A stretch of DNA of 64,000 nt, from assembly GCF_009389715.1 (NCBI RefSeq), contig NW_024067666.1:4071001-4135000 (forward strand). Reading direction: 5' to 3'. How positions within the stretch are numbered: the stretch's first letter is position 1; each line of letters opens with the position of its first letter. Position numbers and translations under genes: made by a program. Of the stretch, positions 52,415 to 63,807 are shown one piece after another. The stretch is from Phoenix dactylifera. Lineage: Eukaryota > Streptophyta > Magnoliopsida > Arecales > Arecaceae. The notes under the pieces are model-generated. The model worked only from the letters and a program-made list of their open reading frames with translations, ran no database searches and was not told where the DNA came from.

Positions 52415-53854
52415 TAGGGGTGGCAAAATATGACCCGACCCGTGTTCGATCCGCCATAAACAGGTTTGGGTTTGGCTTAAACAGGTTCGGGTCGTAAACA
52501 GGTTGACCCGTTTAATCTGTTTATTAATTGGGTCGAATACAGATTTTAAATTCCTGACCCGTTTAACCCGTATAACCTGTTTAATTGTTGGGCTAATAAA
52601 TAAGGGCCAGCCCAACTCCCTGCCTCGGCCCGCTTTCACCGCCTCGGCCCAGCTCCCCGCTTCGGCCTGCATTCACCGCGAGGTCCACCGTCTGCTTTCA
52701 GCCTTTCACCGCGAGGTTGATTGGATCGTAAAGGCGTCGCTAAGGCCGTAAGGCGTTGCTTCTCCTTAGGTTTAGCCGTTTAGGGTTTGTCTTTGTGAGC
52801 ACCGCCCGAGCTCTATTCCCTCAGTCCCTCTCCCCTCTCCTAGTCTCCTCTCCTCCGGACCTCCACCTCCGCCCTCTCCTCCCCCTTGCCGACTCCTTCC
52901 GCCTCCCCGTCGACGGCGACCGCGGCGGCTCGACGGGTTCCTAAGACGTCGCTTCCACCTTCTTGGGGCTTTTCGTCGTCTCGCGACTTGCCGGCGGACG
53001 GTGACTGCTTTGTCTTTTCCACAACGACGGCCTCCACCTCCCGCTCTATCCGTGCATTCTCTCCCCTTCTCCGCTAGTAGTATAGTCATGCTATCTCTGA
53101 TTTCCTTCCGCCATCTCTTTCTGTCTCTGTTTCTTGGTCTTGAGGATCTTGGATCTCAAAGCGGCGGAGGACATGAGCGTGCTCTATCTTTTCCTCAAAG
53201 CGGCGACTACTGCGGAGTCCAGCAGCAGGTATGCCGGTGGAGGGAAATGGTTTGGTTTTTACTTCTTATGGTTTGATTCATGGCAAAAGCTAGGGCTTCC
53301 AGATTTTTCCCCCCCCATTCGAATCGAAGTCGTCGATGATTTTCGGAGAGAAAAAAAATTTAGGGATGGCGCCTAGAATCCTAGATCAGAGATTTTGAGG
53401 GCTCCCGTTTCCATTTTCTTTTATTTTTTCCAATAAGAAAATTGTAATCAGTTAATTTCTCTCCTCCCCTTGTTCCTCTCCGTGTTTTCTTTTTTTTTTA
53501 ATTTCTGGTTAAATTTTTTTTAAAAAAAATTGCTCGACTGTGTTAATATTGGTGGATTTATCGTAAATTATGTTGGCACTGTTCATAGCTTATACGCTAA
53601 CTATCTAATTTAAGTCCAATAGTTAAACGGGTCGGGTTGGGTTAAACGAGTCGGGTTGGGTTAAACGGGTTACCTGTTTATTAAACGGGTTAAACGGGTC
53701 GAGTCGGGTTACCCATTTAATAAACAGATCAGGTTCAGGTTGGAATTTTCTGACCTGTTTAATAAACAGGTCGGGTTCAGGTTTATGATTTTTTGATCCG
53801 ACTTACATCTGACCCGACCCGTTTATGTCCGACCCGACCCGATTGCCACCCCTA
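52415..53854. mobile_element. hAT transposon (1.44 kb, nonautonomous) inserted in the TRIM LTR
   Basis: Terminal inverted repeat TAGGGGTGGCAA at 52415 and its exact complement TTGCCACCCCTA ending at 53854, with a perfect 8-bp target duplication GTTATTCG (52407-52414 and 53855-53862). Removing the element restores the LTR sequence seen in the neighbouring copies. Both subterminal zones (about 52430-52600 and 53620-53850) are packed with ACCCG/AAACGGGT motifs, which in hAT elements are typical transposase-binding repeats. The middle (52610-53390) is GC-rich and resembles a gene's 5' region. I see no transposase domain. Confidence 0.9.
52610..53390. other. GC-rich cargo of the hAT element
   Basis: Within the hAT element, a CpG-rich stretch holds short frames rich in Pro, Ser, Arg and Leu (for example 52756-52944 and 53134-53376), ending in AT-rich sequence. 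It may be a captured host-gene 5' end or the relic of the element's own leader. I recognise no protein family. Confidence 0.4.
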
Positions 53855-54248
53855 GTTATTCGCTGGGTAGATCTTAGGTACTTATACAGGATCAAGGAAC
53901 ATAATATATTCCGGCTAGCCATTTTGGGTGAGGTCCTAAGTTGTTACAAATGGTATCAGAGCGGACCCGGCCCATAACCTATGTGGACTAGGAGACGCTG
54001 CAGGACGGATCCATTGGGGCTGACCACGAGCCGATCGTGATGTTTGTGATCAAATTTGAATGGATTTGAACCCTTAGCCTGACGAGGACGTCAAGGCTTG
54101 AATGGAGGAGTATGTGAGGACCGTGCGGGCATGTGTTTAGTCCCACATCAGTTATTCGCTGGGTAGATCTTGGGTACTTATACAAGATCGAGGAACCCAA
54201 ATAATACTTTTCGGCTAGCCATTTTGGATAAGCTCCTGAATTGTTACA

Positions 54249-55140
54249 ATGTCACAAAAAAAGATCAATCATTCTTCCATACAAAAGAAACAATCCGGAC
54301 CCTCTAAAGTTGGGCTTTAAGATATTGTACAAATTATTTTAGCTTGTTTTGATGCAAAACTTATCTATCCATGCCAATCAGTGGGCTAAGCAGCATGGCG
54401 AATGGCTTCTAAAGTTGGTAATGATTCGCGAAGGTTATATTCTTGGGAGTCATGGCTATCTAGCTTTGCAACTTGGGTGCTATTAACAAAGGCTATGTCT
54501 TCTTTCTTAAGAGTTGAAATGTTGGAAGGGTGAATTTTGAGGTTCCTATATATTTACTCGATGATCCAGTTGAAGTGCGCTCATGTATCTGGAAACGATC
54601 ATGCGATCAATATCAATATTCATTGCAAGAGGAATAAAATCCTGGTGATAAGATGGAAACATGCCTAAAGTTGCTTCGGAACTAAAGTAGATTTATTTAT
54701 GTTGTTGCATTGGGGGTTTGATGGAGTAAGGTTTGCTTCTTAGGCTGGGTAAGATATATTTGTCGCAAGCAAGACTATAATCATGCAGCCAAATGTTGTG
54801 AAAAATATATTAAATATCATCAATAAAAATTTGACGAGCCCAGAAACCAGTAGCATGTCTTTCTTCTTCTTTTTTTTGTTAAATTCTTCTTCCTCTTTCT
54901 TCAACTTCCTTTCATTCTTCTTCTTCTTCTTTTTCTTTTTTACTTTTTTGTTTTCCATCCATCCTCCTAAAACCTTATTGAATTTCATTAAAGATTCCAA
55001 TCAGTAGTCATTGCATAGTTTTAGTATCTCTCATACATATGAAGATGCATTAAGGTCTTGTCTCTTCTTCATCTAAATCTGAAGTTACAATCAAATACTT
55101 TATTTGGAGTCATTCTTTTAGATTTGAAAAAAAAAGTCCT
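54249..55140. other. Intergenic, unclassified
   Basis: AT-rich with a TTC/CTT-rich stretch at 54865-54950. No gene recognised. Confidence 0.45.
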
Positions 55141-55149
55141 AATGCATGA

Positions 55150-55790
55150 ACCTTATTTTGAGGCATAGTAATGAAAAAAATATTGAATACCTCGATCCTC
55201 TTTATCTTGGATGTAAGCCGAAGAAAGCTACCTCGGCCATAACCAAGTAATCGACCATCCAACGTAAACTCCTCGATCCTAGCCGAAGAGCTGATCGACC
55301 GAGGAGTCATTGGCGGGACAGGAAAATTAGCATGAGGCGACGAGGGCTGACAATCCCAACAACTGATAGCTCTGGTAGTCCGTAAGCACAGTGACATCAC
55401 ATCTTGCGTCCCACTAGCGTACTCTACCACCCACGTGGATTGACACCTATCTTGCGATCGTACCATCGGCTGGCCATCCTTGCACGCCACATCAGCTCAA
55501 CTAATGATAAATTGCCTTCTCTATATAAGAAGAGCAACTCGGGAGACCTCAGATACATAGTATACATGCAATCCTACTCACATAGCGATTCTCTATTGAA
55601 ACTCTCTTCCTTCCATACTGTTGTCCTGTTATTCTGACTTAGGCATCGAAGAATCTCCATCGGAAATTCTCTAACAAGCGGATTGCTTTCAAGCCATCTA
55701 GTGAAGGAAACTAGCATCCGATGCCTCAATCAATCTGCTTAGCTATTATCAGCCGACTTCGATCTGAATTCCACGGCAACGCATAAAAAA
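55150..55790 (+). mobile_element. Probable Ty3/gypsy LTR fossil (solo or partial)
   Basis: A GC-richer block with a TATA-like CTATATAAGA at 55521-55530, followed about 110 bases later by TCTGACTTAGGCATCGAAGA, a sequence typical of the R-U5 part of plant Ty3/gypsy LTRs. No internal coding region is adjacent. The limits are approximate and I could not find the target duplication. Confidence 0.5.
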
Positions 55791-55944
55791 ACTGTTCATG
55801 GCACCGTGCATGGGGAAACTATTTTATGAGTTAAACTATGCATGATGACGCAAATAGTGGTTTTAATGGGGCCACACTCGCCAAAAAAAAAAAATGACAA
55901 CAAATACGATTTATATTTAACAAGATGGAATGAGTAAACATTTC

Positions 55945-56400
55945 GGGCTCGTTTGGTTCGCGGGAAAAAAAAAAGGGAAAGTGTGGTCAACGGGAAAGTA
56001 ATGAGATACCTCTTGTTTGGTTAGAGTTTTCAAAGGAGAGATATGGGAAAGTTGTATTCCCATGGGAATATGATTCCCATATTTCATGGAAAAGTTACTT
56101 TCCCATGAGGCGAAAATCACTCCATTTTTATTTTTTCCCAAAAAGACCCTTCAGCATTAAAAAAGCATTAAAGAGTCATTAAAGATCTAATTTTTATTAA
56201 GGGCATAATAGAAATTATACATAATTTTCTCAGAAAAGTGAATGGCCAACCAAATATAAGCACTTTAAAAATTTGTCACTTTATTATGGTCAACTAAATA
56301 TGCCAAAAATATTTTTCTAAGTATCCTCTTTCAAAAAAATTGTTTTTCAAAAATTATATATTTAGGAGAAAAAAATGCTTCCCGCGAACCAAATGAGCCC
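55945..56400. mobile_element. Harbinger-like MITE
   Basis: A 456-bp element with 20-bp terminal inverted repeats, one mismatch (left GGGCTCGTTTGGTTCGCGGG; the right end in reverse reads GGGCTCATTTGGTTCGCGGG). A 3-bp TTC direct repeat flanks it (55942-55944 and 56401-56403). A 3-bp duplication and G-rich ends suggest PIF/Harbinger, although TTC is not the classical TWA. It lies about 280 bp upstream of the TatA start codon. Confidence 0.82.
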
Positions 56401-56680
56401 TTCGGGTTTTTCCCCCTTCCCTTCCGTATCTACATCCCACGGGCATTTTTACTGTACATGTGGAAAATAATAATATTCCAGTTTGCAATATCTCCAGATA
56501 AACGATCGTTTTATTTCCCGGTCCTACGGGGGCATCTCGACCGTCCCATCACCAGATAAACGGTTCAGATCACATTGGCACTGGATTCCTATCCACCCAG
56601 CTTCATATGCTATCAAAATAGAAGGAAAAAAAAATATCTTAGAAACGTGGGCGGAGGGGGAGTTGGCTGGGAAGAGAGAG

Positions 56681-59600
56681 ATGGAGATAGCTCGTTGTTC
56701 TACGTCTCTAATGGCGTCACGGCTTCCGGCGAGGCTCCCCTCCCCGCCCTACGCCTCTCTGGCCGCCTACAACTCCGTCTTCTTCGCCAATGGCGGACGG
56801 GTCCTGGCCAGGACGAGGCTCTCCCTGGCCTCCGGCCGGCGGCGAAGGGGGGGCAGTGGTGGCGGCGGGTGCCGTTGCCTCTTCGGTCTCGGCGTCCCCG
56901 AGCTCGTCGTGATAGCCGGCGTCGCCGCGCTGGTCTTCGGCCCCAAGAAGCTCCCCGAGATCGGCCGGAGCATCGGAGAGACCGCGAAGAGCTTCCAACA
57001 GGTCCGATTATTTGGCTTAGTTTCTGATTCTTGTTCTAAAAATGTGATATTTCGGGCTTTTCATCGTGTTGTGGATACGTAGAATCCGATGCTTAGTAAT
57101 CGAGAATAGTGAACTAGTAATTCGGTGGAATTATGAAGAATTCCCTCAGCAAGACCCGTATTTGAAGTTCTGGAGATTCCAGGCTAGGTGTAGTTAATCT
57201 CAACCTTACTCTCTCTCTCTCTCTTTGTATTTCCCTGCACCTCATCTTGCCTTGGCCCATTTGGCTCCAATCAGATTATTATGTTTGGTACCAAAACTGG
57301 ATAAAAGAAATGGTAGATCCTATATCTATTTTTCTGAGAAAGAAGGTAGAACAAATGCCACTTTTGGGGATATATATTTTGCTGGATTACTGAATGCAGA
57401 AATACCTTTACTTGTATTGTACTAATATTATATTAATTATATTATATAATTAATATTAATTATATTAATATTATATTAATACAATATAAATATATTAATA
57501 TATTGAATAATAATATATTTAATATATCAATAATTAATTAATAAATATTACTTATTAATAATAATTAGCAAATATTTAATATATATTTATTTAATATATT
57601 GGTACTAGTTTACAAAGGATTATTTTAAGGTTGAGATCCAAATGGAAGAGGTTCTCAAAACAACGGTCGATCGAACTTTAGTCCTTAAATTTGACTATAT
57701 ATAGATGGCAAAGTTTTGTCATTTAAGATTATTATTAGAAAAAATATAATGGCATAACATATATAAAACAAATATATCAATAACTTCCTTGGATCAATAT
57801 GAAATATTGTCAAAAAGACTCGTAGATTTCCTGTTATATGTAGTTTGAACTTTTAAATATACAATTTCCTTGAAGGATACGTTTCATGCTTATGGTTCCA
57901 AAACTGGATGAAGACACGAGAAGAAGCTCTCCTCTTAGAACTGAATGACAATGCCAAAGCTTGTGCATGTTAGTGGTATTTCCGTGTCTTTCAAATTAGT
58001 GCTGTTCTAATTACAGACATTAGCTGACAAATCCCTGTGGCTTTCTTAAAGATTTAGAAGTCTTTGAGTTGGAGAAAGATTTACATACAATGCAGGCTTT
58101 TATCATTAGCATCCGTTTGATTCCAGAGACCTAGATAATGTGATGGAATGTCGATGTGATTATATCCCCATGCAAGACATATTACCAAGTACTTTTGGCT
58201 TGCTCTTTCTACTAATTCTGTGATGGCAGATGACATGAAGGTCAAGCCTTTGAAATGGTCTGGAACCTTGACCATTTGCAGGAATTACAAAGACTAGATG
58301 CTGAACAATTTATTCATCTCGTAGATGCTCTTGAATGATAGTTAGATAAACCTGATAGTGGGAGATAAGAGTTTATGAAAGAAGGTGGATTAATTTTAAT
58401 TTTACTTGTTAAGCAATTTTCTTAAATTTCTTGCAGATGATGTTACAAGGGACCCAATGAGGTGTGGGTCAAAGAGAAAAGGGAGGGAGACCCACCCTCA
58501 CTAGAATTACCTAGGGTCCAATACTCCAGAATATCTGGTTGTTAGGCAGAGGTGTATGATTATTGGGACAAGTTCCCATTCATGGGTCAAAGGCACTTAA
58601 TAGTCGTTCAGTTATATTAAATTTGGCATGATTGCAGGTTTTTTCAGGGGAAAAAGTTGAATGTCAACTTATTTTCTGGCGTTTGATGAAGGTTTTAAGA
58701 ATAGTTTCCATTGATTTAAAACTCCCATGTTAGATTCATATATGAATTCTATATGTAAGCATATACTTATGCAAGGTGTTGACTTTTGCTGATGGAATAA
58801 AATGCCCAAACTTTTTATCCGGAGCTGTGGAATCACAGAGGCTGCTCAAGAAAGATTGTTAAAATTATGATGTTTTGTGTGGAAACTATGCTATGAGAAT
58901 GTGAGGTCGCTTGGAGGTTCAACTTGATGCTGCTGTTTTCGCAACTGTTCCCCCTGTATCTCGTGTTTCCAATAGTTTTATGTTTCATTGACTTTTCTTT
59001 AGTCAACATGAAAAGGCTAAATTCTTTGTCAAAGCAAAATATCCTTTAATAGAACTTTCATCGATGTCCTTAGATTTTTTTCCACCACAGGAACCATCAC
59101 TATATGAAATGTGCCCCTTGCTATTGCCCACCATTCAGTACTGGGACATTGCTGGCTTTCGGTTTTTCTTCTAGAACATTCTTCAATCCTCCTTGTTTCC
59201 TTCAAAGGCAAATTGGTGGATCTCCACTAGGAATTGTAGCTTCCACATTTGTTTCCATTTTGCCAAAATACCAAAATAGTCTACATAAACCATGATTCTA
59301 GTGTATTTGGATCTTATCTTTATGTCGGATTCATCAAGTTTTCCATCTCTCCTCTACCAGTTCATCATCCTGTGTAGACTAGCTTTCTAAATGTTCTATC
59401 CTTCTATTGCTCTGTTGGTCTAGTATTCACTACTTGTTATTATTGAGACATCATCTTTGAGTTTTGAGCTTCAAATTTCTTCCTCTCATATTGACTGTGA
59501 CCAACACTATAAAGACAACAAATACTAGCACGCCTTATTTCCATTTATTTTCTCTGGGCTTTATAAAAATTGTTTCTGCTCTACATAATTTGCTTAAGAG

Positions 59601-60042
59601 TTCATTTTCTTTGGTGATCTTTTTGCACAATTGGTTGGCTGCGAAACCAAGTTATTCACATTTCTCTTCATTGTATGAAGGCCATTACGCTTCCTGATAC
59701 TGTTGACTAGAATTCCTACTTATTTACATATATTTTCCCTGACTTCATATGCAATCTATTAGAAATATATTTATCTGAGTGGGCTTTTTTCCTGATAAAA
59801 GGTCCTGTATGTAAGTACAGGATCTCTCAATGCAGTCTCAACTCTCTCCAGTCTTTGCCTCGCTGACCTTCATGTCTTGTATTCATATTCAGGCTGCTAA
59901 AGAGTTTGAAACCGAGTTAAAAAAGGATGACGAAGATGCTACTAAACCCACTCCTCCAGCTGAGAGTCCCCAGGTTGTTAGCAGCGAAGATGAGAAAGAA
60001 GAAATGGAAGCTTCGGGCTCGGGCACCAAAAAGAGCTCATGA
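56681..60042 (+). CDS. TATA: Chloroplast Sec-independent translocase TatA (Tha4)
   Basis: Two exons, 56681-57001 and 59893-60042, separated by a 2.9 kb GT-AG intron, give 156 residues. Residues 1-65 are rich in Ser, Arg, Gly and Ala, as in a transit peptide. The TatA core follows: GLGVPELVVIAGVAALVFGP at 69-88 is the membrane span with the conserved membrane glutamate E74, then the FGPKKLPE hinge and the amphipathic helix IGRSIGETAKSFQQ, which continues in exon 2 as AAKEFETELKK. The acidic C-terminal tail (EDEKEEMEASGSG) is typical of Tha4. Known role: forms the thylakoid delta-pH/Tat translocation pore with Hcf106 and cpTatC, exporting folded proteins. An upstream in-frame ATG at 56483 would add a lead that does not resemble the family. 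Confidence 0.95.
57424..57602. repeat. AT-only palindromic stretch
   Basis: About 180 bases almost entirely of A and T, with many ATTAATAT and TATATTAAT inverted motifs, in the TatA intron. Confidence 0.85.
57603..59892. other. Remainder of the TatA intron
   Basis: No gene or element ends recognised; only short chance frames. Confidence 0.5.
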
Positions 60043-60117
60043 ATTGGGACCATGATCCATCAGCTGCCAAAGGTTGCTTCAATGTTGTATCAGCAGGTTG
60101 TATTAAGTTGCTTTCTT

Positions 60118-60140
60118 CAAAAAAAAAAAAAAAAAAAAAA
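60118..60140. repeat. Poly-A tract in the TatA 3' region
   Basis: More than 20 A residues about 75 bases past the TatA stop codon. It could be a simple repeat within the 3' UTR. Confidence 0.85.
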
Positions 60141-60149
60141 ATCCTCATG

Positions 60150-60990
60150 CAGCAGATATGGAGTTGTTTATAAGTGAAGAACCAAGTTTCTTGTAGTTGC
60201 TGACATTATGCATGGAGGTTCTTATTTTGCACATCAAAGATGTGGTGCCATCTTGCTGGTGTATCTTTTAATGAATCAGTCAGCAATTATAACAGTATCA
60301 GACCTATTTGCAATAGAAAATACTCTAAAGATTTCTCAGGATCTCCAGAGTTCAGCTTCATTCCTAAAAGTGAGAGAATAATTAAACCTGCTCATGTGAT
60401 TGTGAAGTTTTGAAACCCACGTAAATTTTTTTTTCCAGAGATAAGCAATGCCATTTGTTGCAATCAAATGGGCCATTGGATGGAAGATACAGATTAATTA
60501 ATAGTTGGTTTAATCTATAGAGCTGTTGAGTGTCCACAGAACTGCATATGATCGAAGGTGGAGACTGACCTCTAGTTTCAGTGGTTTATACTGTTGTATA
60601 AAGGGAACAGGAGAACATTTTCCTTGCTCTTCATCTGTCCACTCGGCAGTGTTCTCTTTCTTCCTCTTCCACTCATGCTCCTTTAACTTTTGAGGTTTCC
60701 ATTATTCAATAGCAGAAAAGAAAAACTTTTTAATGGGTGGAGATTAATGAAAGCACCGGTTTCTATTTTACCCTCTTAATCATGAATGGTAGAGTGACTT
60801 AGAGCAAAACGTGCTTCCATGAAATCCTGAACGCTTACCGTATGCCAAAGCGCTGCATGCATCGAATGTAGTAGCTTCGCAAGCATGGTTTGGGGGATGT
60901 AGAACCAGATCTTCCAATGCCGGCTTTATGAACACGTTAGTTTTGAGTGCACAGCAAGAGCATGGACAGATGGGGTGAATCTTACATGTA
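60150..60990. other. TatA 3' UTR and intergenic region
   Basis: No recognised gene. The first few hundred bases may be the TatA 3' UTR. Confidence 0.45.
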
Positions 60991-61001
60991 ATAAAAGATT
61001 T

Positions 61002-61551
61002 TTTTTTTTTTTGGTCGAAACAGTATTTCATTTCATATACCTCTAACGTGAGTATAACCAGACATATCAAAAGAAAGTAAACAAAATAAAGAGTGTGGGA
61101 TGCAATCTAAGCTAGTCTAGAAGACCTCTCAGCATGCCGGGCAACATAAGATGCGACCCAGTCTACTGCATTGTTCGTCTCTTGGTATACATGAGCAATT
61201 TGACAGGAGGTCAGCTCCCGCACCAAACTACGAGTGTCCCATATCAGAGGGTGGTCATCCTCATACGTGTCACTCCTCGTATCCAATCAATCACCGTGAA
61301 ACAATCATCCTCGAGGATAAGCCTGTCGGGCACCCGTCTCGCATACAAAACGCCCTCCCAAGTTGTCTGCAACTCCGCTCCCACAGCCGTCATGCCAGGT
61401 ATGCTCCGCCCTCCAGCAGCAATAAAACTGTCCCCATGGTCCTTGATCACAAAATCCACACCTCCAGAGGCGCTATCCTCTGCCATGCCACCATCGAAAT
61501 TCATCTTAAGATAATCAGGAGGTGGGGGTACCCAAGAGAAGTAACTGGACG
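61002..61551 (-). mobile_element. L1-type LINE 3' fragment with target-site duplication
   Basis: The minus-strand frame 61244-61504 starts MNFDGGMAEDSASGGVDFVI and contains GAELQTTWEGVLYARRV and LEDDCFTVIDWIRG, an RNase H domain related to that of the LINE at 13007-13471. The tail is the T run after 61000 (poly-A on the element strand). The direct repeat ATAAAAGATTT at about 60991-61001 and 61552-61562 marks the insertion. Heavily 5'-truncated (about 550 bp), but the RNase H frame is open. Confidence 0.85.
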
Positions 61552-61687
61552 ATAAAAGATTTCTTTCTAAGTAGTCATGTACACAAGGGAAAACATGGAA
61601 CTATAGAAGGTTTCTTTTTCAATATCCATGTGATCTGATATGCTCCTGCTTTTGGCCAATGTGCTTCCACAGCTTTTCTCTGTTAAA

Positions 61688-62390
61688 GGAGTCGTTTGCG
61701 GAAAGGGGAACGGGGAAAGTATGGTCAATAGGAAACTTGAAGCATGCCCTGTATTTGGTTTGAGATTTCAAACAAAAATGATAGGAATGTAGTTTTTTCA
61801 TAAAAATAAAGTTTCTATATTTTATGAAAAAAAAGAGCCACTTTTCTATGGTCAGAAATTGCAATTTTTTTTTTCTAAAAATGCTTTTAAACCACCATAA
61901 TTTTTTTAATATCTATTTTTAATAATTAATCTTAAATTATTAAAATTGCCATAATGTTAAGAAGTTACAGTAATTTTGTAGTAATTTTAATATAAATATA
62001 TATATTAATAATTATTAAAATTAATATAATTTTAAAAGGTTGCCTGATTACAAAAAATTGTTGGAACTCCAAAAACTCAATTCAAAAAATATTTTTAATA
62101 TCTCTTTTAATTTTAAAATATTTTTAAAAAAATTATTTAAAAATATTTTAAATAATTATTTTTTGTTGTTTTTTTACTAAGAGCATAATAGATATTTTAT
62201 ACAATTTTTTAGAAAAAATAGATGTTCAACCAAACCTAAATTATTTTGAAAAGTATATTTTTTATATTATTTTTTCATTGTCAGCCAAATATGCAAAAAC
62301 TACTTTTATAGGTATTATATGCCCAAACATCAACTATGTAGAAAAAAATTCTAGTGAAATAAAAGTTTTTCTGCGAGCAAAATAAGTCCC
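61688..62390. mobile_element. Diverged second copy of the 55945 MITE family
   Basis: Left part GGAAAGGGGAACGGGGAAAG and TATGGTCAATAGG match the start of the 55945 element. The right end CTGCGAGCAAAATAAGTCCC matches that element's right end (CCGCGAACCAAATGAGCCC). The interior is longer and extremely AT-rich, so the copy is older or expanded. Confidence 0.65.
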
Positions 62391-62589
62391 AAAAAAATAA
62401 GAAAATGAACGCCATAAATAAGGCCTTGTTTCTTTGCATTAAAAAGATATAAAGGAAGAATATTTTAAGCAAAGAACTTGCCTTTAATATTAACCTCCTA
62501 ATGCCTATAGGAATTTGAGCATAAAATACATGTATACTTTAGTAATTTCTAATTTAAATTTAGTACCAAATTTCTAAAAAAAATTTAGG

Positions 62590-62880
62590 TATGTTCGGTG
62601 GGAGGGGGTTCAACTTTAGAATGAGAATGGAAACAAGCCACTTTCATTTTAATTGTTTGGTTGCAATTTGGAAAGAGTCTCATTTTAGTTTTTATTTTTA
62701 CATAAGAACGAAAATGTTCCAATATTTCAAAATCAAATTCTGACTTTCTTTCAGAATTCAAATTCGATTGCAATACTGATTTTAATTAAGAATCAGATAC
62801 GTGAGAAAAAAAAATGTTCATTCTGATTCCTGTTTCAACCAATTCCGTTTCAACCGGAACCAAATGCCGTCCGCTCGTCC
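62590..62880. mobile_element. Possible MITE remnant
   Basis: GGTATGTTCGGTGGGAGGGG on the left and a right part whose complement reads CGGCATTTGGTTCCGGTTG suggest degraded inverted ends. No target duplication found. Confidence 0.3.
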
Positions 62881-62895
62881 GGGACTCAATCCGTT

Positions 62896-62904
62896 TAAAA
62901 TAAC

Positions 62905-62945
<41 letters not shown>
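62896..62945. repeat. (AAT)n microsatellite
   Basis: About fifteen tandem AAT units in the bHLH promoter region. Confidence 0.9.
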
Positions 62946-62948
<3 letters not shown>

Positions 62949-63020
62949 TAAATAAATTACAAAAAGAAAAAGAAAACCCCGCCTTTTAGATTCTTCTTTG
63001 GCTCTTTCCGTTCCTCGGCC

Positions 63021-63027
63021 TATAAAT
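63021..63027 (+). promoter_or_regulatory. Probable TATA box of the bHLH gene
   Basis: TATAAAT about 220 bases before the ATG at 63248, followed by a CT-rich leader, as in many plant 5' UTRs. Confidence 0.6.
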
Positions 63028-63247
63028 TTCTCCTTCCCCCTTCACCGCCTCTCCTCTTTTATACGCTCCCACCTTTCCCCGCTATACCCCATTGCCCGCA
63101 AAAGCTTGCTTGCTCTTTCTCTCCACCGACGCTTCCCTCTTCTCTCGCTCCCAAAACTCCTATACCTTGCATGCACTTTGAGCTCTCCGGAGACCATCCC
63201 GCCTTCTTCTTGCTGGTAGAAACGCCCGCTTCTCGAGATTCGGCGCC

Positions 63248-63807
63248 ATGGCGAACGCACCGCCGCCGCCACCGGACGGCATAGGGGACGACTTCTTTGA
63301 GCAGATCTTCTCGATGCCGCCGCCCTACACCGGGGGGGACGGCAGCGGCGGCGGCGGCCTCGCTGGAGGAGGCGAGGGAGGTATGCCCGCGGGGATCGTA
63401 CTCCCTCGCGGGGACGGCTCCGTCGCCGGCGGGCCGGCGGGGTTCCCGCTGGGGCTCAGCTTGGAGCGGGGCTCCGGCAGTGGCAAAAGGTTCCGGGACG
63501 AATCGGCGGCCAAAGCGGTGCCGGTGAGCAGATGCTTTTTCTTTCCGTTGGTTTACCCTTTTACCCCCACCTTTTCTTCCTAATGGCGCGCGCGTCCAGT
63601 TCTGAGGCCGCCTTTCCCGGGAAATAAGAGGATGTCTTCGTCTTTTGCGTTGTGGGGGGGGTGGTAATTTGGACCTTTGGAGCTTACTGACTCTTGGCTG
63701 TTGGGCAGGAGAGGGATCCGGTGCAGTTAGCGGGATTGTTTCCTCCGGGGTTCGGTCACCTCCAGTCTCATCAAATCCGGCCTAATCCTCCAGCTCCTCC
63801 TCCTCAG
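63248..63807 (+). CDS. bHLH transcription factor, UNE12/LRL-like (3' end beyond window)
   Basis: Two exons are visible, 63248-63523 and 63709-63807, with GT-AG borders and in-frame joining, giving 125 residues. The N-terminus MANAPPPPPDGIGDDFFEQI followed by FSMPPPY matches the DDFFEQILGLP start of UNE12-type bHLHs, and FPLGLSLERGSGSGKRFRDE matches FPLGLSLDQG...GSGKRF in the same group. Exon 2 encodes ERDPVQLAGLFPPGFGHLQS and a proline-rich stretch. The bHLH domain itself should lie right of the window, so the family call rests on the N-terminal motifs. Known role of the group: nuclear regulators of root-hair and reproductive development. Confidence 0.82.

Larger units (their letters stand above)
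52069..54248 (+). mobile_element. TRIM-type LTR retrotransposon fossil with three LTRs
   Basis: Three LTR copies of about 136-138 bp, starting TG and ending TGTTACA, lie at 52069-52206, 52369-52406 continuing 53855-53948 (split by a hAT element), and 54113-54248. Each of the first two is followed by a primer-binding site like TGGTATCAGAGC (52209-52220, 53951-53962), which pairs with initiator methionine tRNA, then about 160 bp of noncoding internal sequence and a purine-rich stretch before the next LTR. It has no coding capacity, as is usual for TRIM elements, which depend on proteins supplied elsewhere. The LTR-internal-LTR-internal-LTR layout is what recombination between TRIM copies produces. 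The LTRs are clearly diverged from one another, so it is not recent. No clean 5-bp target duplication is visible. Confidence 0.82.

Noticed and set aside
55110-55490. Minus-strand frame of 126 codons
   Set aside because: It lies within a block that looks like an LTR fossil on the plus strand and has no protein family features.
61134-61555. Plus-strand frames of 126 and 134 codons
   Set aside because: They are antisense to the LINE RNase H fragment, which has matching ends and a target duplication.
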